Assembly (NCBI RefSeq): GCF_000143415.4
Contig: NW_003314492.1
Coordinates: forward strand, 7,919-30,535
DNA length: 22,617 bases
Reading direction: 5' to 3'
Source of the DNA: Selaginella moellendorffii
Lineage: Eukaryota; Streptophyta; Lycopodiopsida; Selaginellales; Selaginellaceae
Shown: positions 17,406 to 22,617 of the stretch, piece by piece
How the letters are laid out: each line of letters begins with the position of its first letter
Numbering within the stretch: position 1 is the stretch's first letter
The notes under the pieces: model-generated
Told to the model about the DNA's origin: nothing
Database searches by the model: none
What the model saw: only the letters and a program-made list of their open reading frames with translations
Translations under genes and position numbers: made by a program

Positions 17406-19814
17406 CCTATTAGCGGCCCTCAGCTAGCGGCCGAGTCTCAGCTATCAGTTGCGATGCGGCTTGTAGAGAACCAGGCCTGGATAGCGGAGAAGACCCAGAT
17501 CACATATAAAATATCATCATCATACTCATCGTAAAAGACGCGGCAAAGCAAGCATTTTTGTGGACTTTTGGCCGTCAGACGTTTCGGCCATTGTCCCTCC
17601 CCGACCACATCCATGCGCGGCACAACTGCTCATCTTTGGGAGCTCTGCCTGCTTGCTCTTTTTCTTTCCCAAGATGGCCCTGCAAGTGGAGTTGTACAGA
17701 CTTTGCAGAATAAAAAAAGAAGATACGTAAAAAGAACCAGATGCTTGACATCTTCCATGCGTGGGCATCTTTCTTTTCCACTAACAGGGAAGTCGTGCAA
17801 ATCCCTGCTCGAGGACATCCTGCCCATCCACTTTGTAGCTGATTTGTATTCTCGTGTTACTGTCACTGATTATTAAGCAACCCTTGTTTCTTCGCTCACC
17901 TTTGGACTGATAACAAAGTCCGTGCATGTCAGATTCCAAAATCAGGGTCAACTGGGGTTGATAAGCTCCATAAGTCTCACTTTGATAAGTCTCACTTTGA
18001 TAAGCAAGCATGGTCCTGTACTTTGGAGCTGCAAACACGCAAAAAAGCATACATCAAAGTTGATATCAAAGCTGATTAGTTACCACCATATTACTGTCTC
18101 CAAGAAGTCTCCTTGCTTTGACAAACGTCTGTTTTATCGGTTGAGAGAGTGAATCCAGGCCACTGCTCAGATTGCACGGACAAACAATCCATCAGCACCA
18201 CCTGAAGGTTTTTCAAACTTGTCAGATGCTACTAGCATATTATGAGGTGCAGAGGGTGTGCTTGGATTTCTTAGTCTTCTTCAGGTCTTGCCTATATAAA
18301 AACCCACTAAACGGTCTACACGCTACGAGATCTCACACTTAGATTTTGCAAGCTACCGGTCTTCTATACAGGGGTGGCTAGAAATCCAGAAGATAATTCA
18401 TACCCTTATACACAGACGTCAGCTTGTTGTCTTATTAAAACTCTGTCACAACATGAAACTCCATGTCAGCATGAACATCCAACATGTAATGAAACTCATC
18501 TAAGCTGTCGAGTCCTGTACTTAAGCCCTGGATAGAATAGTATAAAAAATGTCTATATAAGTAATCCACCTGTGTACTTCAATTAGTGTTACTTGGGTCC
18601 AGTCCATACGAATTGTAATCACCGTAAGGAGTGAGAGGAATAACAGCCGAGCATATATATGTATATATAAGATGCTTTTGTTGTTGGATCAGGCTATGGA
18701 GGATCAATTGCTGTCTGTCAACTCACAAAAGGTGGGTTGTGTGTGTGCTAGAAAAGGGAAGATGATGGGATCCTCACAAGTGTGTTCACTTTTGGTGTTC
18801 AGATCCAACAACCTGGAATATCTCAGTTTATTCTATAAAATAACTGGTAAAATGTAGATTATAAATTATTTAAAGATTTAATTTTATAAATATTAAATAA
18901 AATTATAAAACTCAGTTTAATTTATTTATGTCTCTTTTTAACCTTACCAATTTCTAAAGTAGCTATAAATCTTGGTGAGCTTAGTTGTTGCCCTTGAGAT
19001 CACACACCTCCCCTATAACAAATAATGGCAAGGTTCTAGCATGTCCATCTCATGCTATTTAGCTGTTGAAATGTAAATCCCCTAGTGGATAATCTTCATT
19101 GATGAACATGAAAAGGCCTTAGAGTTGCATCCTTTTGCACTACACAAGAAGCCTCTCATTGAGTGTTGGATTCACATTAATCTATTATAGGACAAAATGC
19201 CTTAAAATGTGGGTATTCAAAATGGTTTTTAGATTAGCCACCACAAGACTATTCAGTCTTTAATGTTGATATGAGAGTTGAGATTCGAGATTGAATTGTT
19301 TGGGGGTTTAAGTTGAAAAATGAAAAGTAGAGCTACAAGCTAGATCTGGACAGCTTAGTGAGGTGAGTTGCATGATGGCAGATTCTACTTTGGGCTACAA
19401 AGACTTTTATGATTGAGGTAAAGAGTAAACATTTTTACAATTATTTGCAACTAGAGATTTGCCCTATACTAATATTAATATAGTGGGATTTGATAGCCAT
19501 CTGATTGGTTTCAATTCGGACCATTCGCTCCTGTATATAAATTAAGGTTTTTGGGTTAATTGATATACACATTTCTCTATTCTATTTCTATATTCTACAC
19601 ACTCACATTGGTGAAGATGAGGGGTAACTTTAATTGTCCCTATGGAGTGTTTGGATTTGGGATTTTAGTTTAGATCTACCGTTTGTATTGTCTAGATCTC
19701 AATTTCCTTATAGTTTTTTCAATTTCTTTTTTTTTTTTTTCTTCCTTTTTGTTTATCTTCATCGCAAAGTAGTAGCCTCCTCCTATTTTAACTTTGGAGT
19801 AGTAGTTGGTGTAG
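17406..19814. other. 2.4-kb AT-rich gene-poor interval
   Basis: No convincing gene. The GC content falls steadily to the right. It contains a 15-bp tandem duplication (17971-18000), a TATA-like TATATAAA near 18293-18300, a palindromic ATATATATGTATATATAAG stretch near 18652-18670, another TATATAAA near 19534-19541 and a poly-T run near 19725-19740. The right end may be the leader or LTR side of the retroelement, but I found no duplicate copy in the window that would define an LTR and no primer-binding site. Confidence 0.45.
17971..18000 (+). repeat. 15-bp perfect tandem duplication
   Basis: TAAGTCTCACTTTGA occurs twice head to tail (17971-17985 and 17986-18000), followed by TAAG. It lies in noncoding DNA. 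Confidence 0.9.
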
Positions 19815-20629
19815 TTGCTCAATACTATATGGTTGCAGTTGAATAATCACACTTTGTTGATGGCAGCATTCACAGTGTATGGTACAGCTCCTTCTACTCT
19901 TATTACTAATCCTCGCATTTGGCTGAAATTCTTATGTGGGAACCTTGGGGATGATGTGTACCATTGGTTCAATCACTTTATGGTGATTGCCATATATCAT
20001 TCTTGTGATAATGCTCAGTATTTATGTAAATTTCCCATATGTCTCCAAGGGATAATACTATAGTGGTATAACGGTTTGAGTGTAACCACTCATATGAATT
20101 GGAGCATTCTCCTTGATATCTTTAAACATGTATTTAGACATGCCAATGATTTTTTAAACAATTGCATCATCTTTTTCAAGGGCTATCTAAATTAGTGATG
20201 CAATTTAGCATTTGTTTCTACAACCTCTTGCTTTGTGCAAAGCCAAATATGTCAGAGAAGGTCAAGTTGAGAATGTTGTGGTTAATACTTTGTCAAAATC
20301 TTGTAAGATTTATACATGTACTTGCTCCAACCACCCTTGACGATGCTCTTTTCTTGGCACAACATTATAATATATCACCTCTTCCATTTCTCATTGCAGA
20401 TCCTTTAACTCCACTTTCTTTGGGAGATGGTCTTGTTCCAATGGAGGTTGATGCTGCTGCTACCCGTGTTCAAGGACAAGGGCGAGAATGTGGTTATGGC
20501 CATGATGTTCACTATTGGACATATGATGAAGTTGGTCACACTTATCAATGCTATCGTATTTTCCGGATTAGCAACCTCTATTTCCTATGTGGAGACCTTG
20601 GCATCAACGTCATATTGGTGCTACTATAG
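19815..20629 (+). pseudogene. Degenerate retrotransposon Gag
   Basis: Two open pieces (19815-20063 and 20162-20629) plus a short piece in another frame between them. The first carries the Gag pattern of a Trp-rich helix followed by LGDDVYHWF. The second has SEKVKLRMLWLIL and APTTLDDALFLAQHYN, as in retrotransposon Gag, then a Gly/Arg-rich stretch and a broken CCHC knuckle (YWTYDEVGHTYQC, with the first Cys replaced). Confidence 0.65.
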
Positions 20630-21983
20630 TAGGTCTAGACACTGCAATGCTTTCAGAAAATGAGGAGTCATATAAATAACAAGGGTCCTTGCATGAATAA
20701 ATTAGTGACTCTTCTATCTTTCTTTCAAAAGTATCATCAAATGGTTCACTCGGCATTAGTTCATTTAGTGTTTACTTTCCAAGCTTGTTTTGATAATAAA
20801 ATCTTTTATTATTCTCTCCATATTAATTGATATAGGCTCGAGTTTATCTTCTATTGCTCAGCATGTTGCTACACATTGTTATCTATATTTGCGTTAAGTG
20901 ATATAGCCATTTTTCATTCATTATAGAAATGTTTGTACACATGTATATATATGGGATGAAGTAGATTTAGTTGTGCATATGGGTGATCTCGAGTTTGAGT
21001 TGCAACTATTATAAGTTGTGTCGAGTTAAGCTTTTGACTTCACCCTTGATATAGATTGGTTGTGGCACAATCATGCTAAGTGTGACTTTGAGACTTCTTC
21101 CCTTGTCTCATACTTCTTTATATTTTTTATATTCTTCTCACTCCTGTTCTTCTTTATTTCTCTACTTTTACATTTGCTTTTATCACTTTTGTCTCCCCAT
21201 TATTTACTCTTATATTTTTTCTATTCCCTCTTCAAATCCCTATAACAATCTTTGTGTTGTAGCGGTTGACCAGTTCATGAAGGAGTATGTCAATCTTTTT
21301 GAATTTGACCTATCTTCTGGGGCCAAAATTGCAACATGTCATCCTATTCCAATTAGGGATGCTTATCCAATTAAGCTTTCTGTTCATTATTGATCACTAA
21401 AAGAGATCAAGATTTTACGTGCAAACATCAGTAAAATGTTGGAAAAGGGTGTTATTCTTATGCGCGTGAACTTTATCTTATAATGAAGCTTAATAGGAAT
21501 ATTTGTTTCTACATCAACTATCATTTGTTAAATGAAGTAACAATCCTAAATATGTACCTTCTTCCTCATACTGTTGATTTTTGGGATTGTTTGAGAAGTC
21601 ATTGGTTTACCAAGTTAAATCTTGCTTTTGAGTATTGGCAAGTGCCGATGGCCAAGAAAGATATTCCTAAGACTACTTTTCGTACACCATTTGGTTTGTA
21701 TGAATTCTTTGTGATATCATTTGGCTTGAACAATACTCTAGCAACTTTTTAGTGGATAATGGACAAGGTTCTTTGCAATATTCTAGAAGTGACTATTAAC
21801 TTCATTAATGATGTTTTGATCCACTAAGAGGGGATATAAGAAGAATATATCCATGATGTTCATAAAGTGTTGAATCAATTGCAAGAAGTTTATTTAAAGC
21901 TAAAGCGGTCAAAGTGCATGTTTGGGTCTAAAGACACAATTTATCTTGGGTACTATATTTTTTGTGAGGGTTTGCAAGTTGAT

Positions 21984-22413
21984 CTTTATTTGAATTTTTG
22001 GTTTGCTTAAATAAACGCTGTAGTAGTCAAATTGGGACCCATTTTCATTCATGGACTCATGCACTCACAGCAACAAAGCCTCAAAGACAACACACCTTTC
22101 TAGTCGTAACGTCTGCCAAACACCCCGTGAGCTCAGACTCTACTCCCCACCTCTGAGGTATCAATCTCCCTTCTCCCCAACCTCGCAAGAACCCCTCAAG
22201 ATATCCCACCACATCAGCCTATTCACCATGTGAATTGTTCGCCAAGAAGCACCACCTGTTATGTGATACAACCAAAAACTAGAAAAAGTTAGGGTTAGGT
22301 TCGACATAAGGGCTTTGTTAATTAGTTGGGACACCTTAGCCCGCTACATATGTAGCGGTCACTCCCCCATTTACTTTGTGTGTCCTCACACAACTCTTAG
22401 ACTAATGTCACAT
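21984..22413. mobile_element. 430-bp insertion inside the RT region
   Basis: Homology stops after LQVD (ends 21983) and resumes exactly at DKLVIV (22414), where intact elements have the continuous sequence VDPDK. The intervening 430 bp has no RT similarity, is richer in C, and carries an 18-bp perfect palindrome and a TTAGGGTTAGG stretch. No target-site duplication or terminal repeat is obvious. It could be a nested element fragment, a solo-LTR or filler DNA. Confidence 0.55.
22341..22358. repeat. 18-bp perfect palindrome
   Basis: CCGCTACATATGTAGCGG equals its own reverse complement over all 18 bases and sits inside the insertion in the RT region. It could be a protein-binding site or hairpin of the inserted element. 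Confidence 0.9.
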
Positions 22414-22617
22414 GGACAAACTTGTGATTGTTTTAAAGTTTCCAACTTCAAAATGTATGAATGATGTGCAATGCTTTTTGGGCAAGGTGCAATATCTTAG
22501 TCATTTTGTTGATTATTTTTCTAGTTGCACTACACTATTGCGAGCATTGCTGAAGTTATCAACATCATCTTTCATTTGGTTTAAGGATTGCAAATAGGCA
22601 TTTATGGATCTCAAAGA

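Larger units (their letters stand above)
19815..22617 (+). mobile_element. Decayed Ty3/gypsy LTR retrotransposon (Gag-PR-RT), cut by the window edge
   Basis: The order Gag, protease-like, reverse transcriptase and start of RNase H identifies a Ty3/gypsy internal region. It has stops and frame changes throughout. Gag traces are LGDDVYHWFNHFM, a segment near 20124 (FRHANDFLN), MSEKVKLRMLWLIL and TTLDDALFLAQHYN, followed by a degenerate zinc-knuckle-like stretch. A protease-end trace near 21047 reads DIDWLWHNHAKCDF. RT is described separately. The element was autonomous in origin but cannot be active now. Integrase and the right LTR would lie beyond 22617; no left LTR could be defined. Confidence 0.85.
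21240..22617 (+). pseudogene. Degenerate reverse transcriptase / RNase H of the Ty3/gypsy element
   Basis: RT blocks in order: HPIPIRDAYPIKLS, KMLEKGVIL, CFYINYHLLNEVTI, WFTKLNLAFEYWQVPMAKKD, IPKTTFRTPFGLYEFFVISF and LEVTINFINDVLIH, then KRSKCMFGSKDTIYLGYYI and, after an interruption, the connection block DVQCFLGKVQYLSHFVDYFS. The catalytic Y-x-D-D is FIND at 21801-21812, so the first Asp is Asn. In-frame TAG or TAA stops occur after ATF (21750-21752), after LIH, in the next few codons and near the right edge. Confidence 0.8.

Noticed and set aside
18640-18675. ATATATATGTATATATAAG palindrome as a regulatory hairpin
   Set aside because: It is a simple AT-repeat in AT-rich DNA; such palindromes are expected by chance.
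17406-19814. Left LTR of the Ty3/gypsy element
   Set aside because: Two TATA-like elements exist, but no second LTR copy lies in the window, and I found no TG..CA bounded segment with a tRNA primer site, so the boundary cannot be set.
1-22617. tRNA, rRNA, known plant miRNA or CRISPR arrays
   Set aside because: No tRNA B-box (GGTTCGANTCC-like) with matching arms, no regularly spaced repeats, and none of the conserved plant miRNA sequences that I looked for by eye were seen.

Overview
This window is nuclear DNA from a land plant. It carries plant-specific families: a zinc-finger homeodomain factor, a class III peroxidase, a double B-box factor, a secreted glycine-rich protein and a PLS-type PPR protein. 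Genes are very compact, introns in coding regions are mostly 55-110 nt with GT..AG ends, and genes sit on both strands with no operons. Small introns, tight spacing, a PPR gene and a Ty3/gypsy remnant next to dense gene space fit a lycophyte such as Selaginella. That assignment is inference from gene style, not from a database match.

Layout. 1-831 is upstream DNA with two E2F-type sites. 832-1844 is a probable long leader, and 1845-2543 is an intronless ZF-HD gene (+). 2544-4874 has no clear protein gene but shows three consecutive well-formed intron-like segments. 4875-5698 is a four-exon ubiquitin-conjugating E2 variant of the UEV1/MMS2 type (-). 5699-6827 holds unassigned split open frames. 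6936-8062 is a three-exon class III peroxidase (+). 8420-9403 is a three-exon B-box factor (-), with a possible intron in its 3' region. 9833-10363 is a secreted glycine-rich protein with four 20-residue repeats (-). 11183-12702 is a ten-exon LST8, the WD40 subunit of TOR complexes (-), which uses one GC-AG intron. 12760-13938 is a seven-exon RsmG/GidB rRNA methyltransferase of organelle type (+). The LST8 and RsmG start codons diverge and are separated by only 57 bp, which include a telo-box. 14093-14515 is a dirigent-like secreted protein whose core is out of frame (-). 14755-15051 is a small unknown ORF (+). 15136-16170 is a short PPR protein with a partial E motif (-). 16675-17405 is a decayed copy of an unidentified gene (-).

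From about 17.4 kb the DNA becomes AT-rich and gene-poor. From about 19.8 kb to the right edge is a decayed Ty3/gypsy element (+) with recognisable Gag, protease-like and reverse-transcriptase segments. It has many stops, a D-to-N change at the RT catalytic motif and a 430-bp interruption that contains an 18-bp perfect palindrome.

The genes do not form one pathway. Peroxidase, dirigent-like and glycine-rich proteins all point to the apoplast or cell wall. LST8 and RsmG both relate to growth and translation, and their shared promoter is the most interesting functional link. I rebuilt the exon structures by hand from splice signals, reading-frame continuity and family knowledge; no alignment was run.
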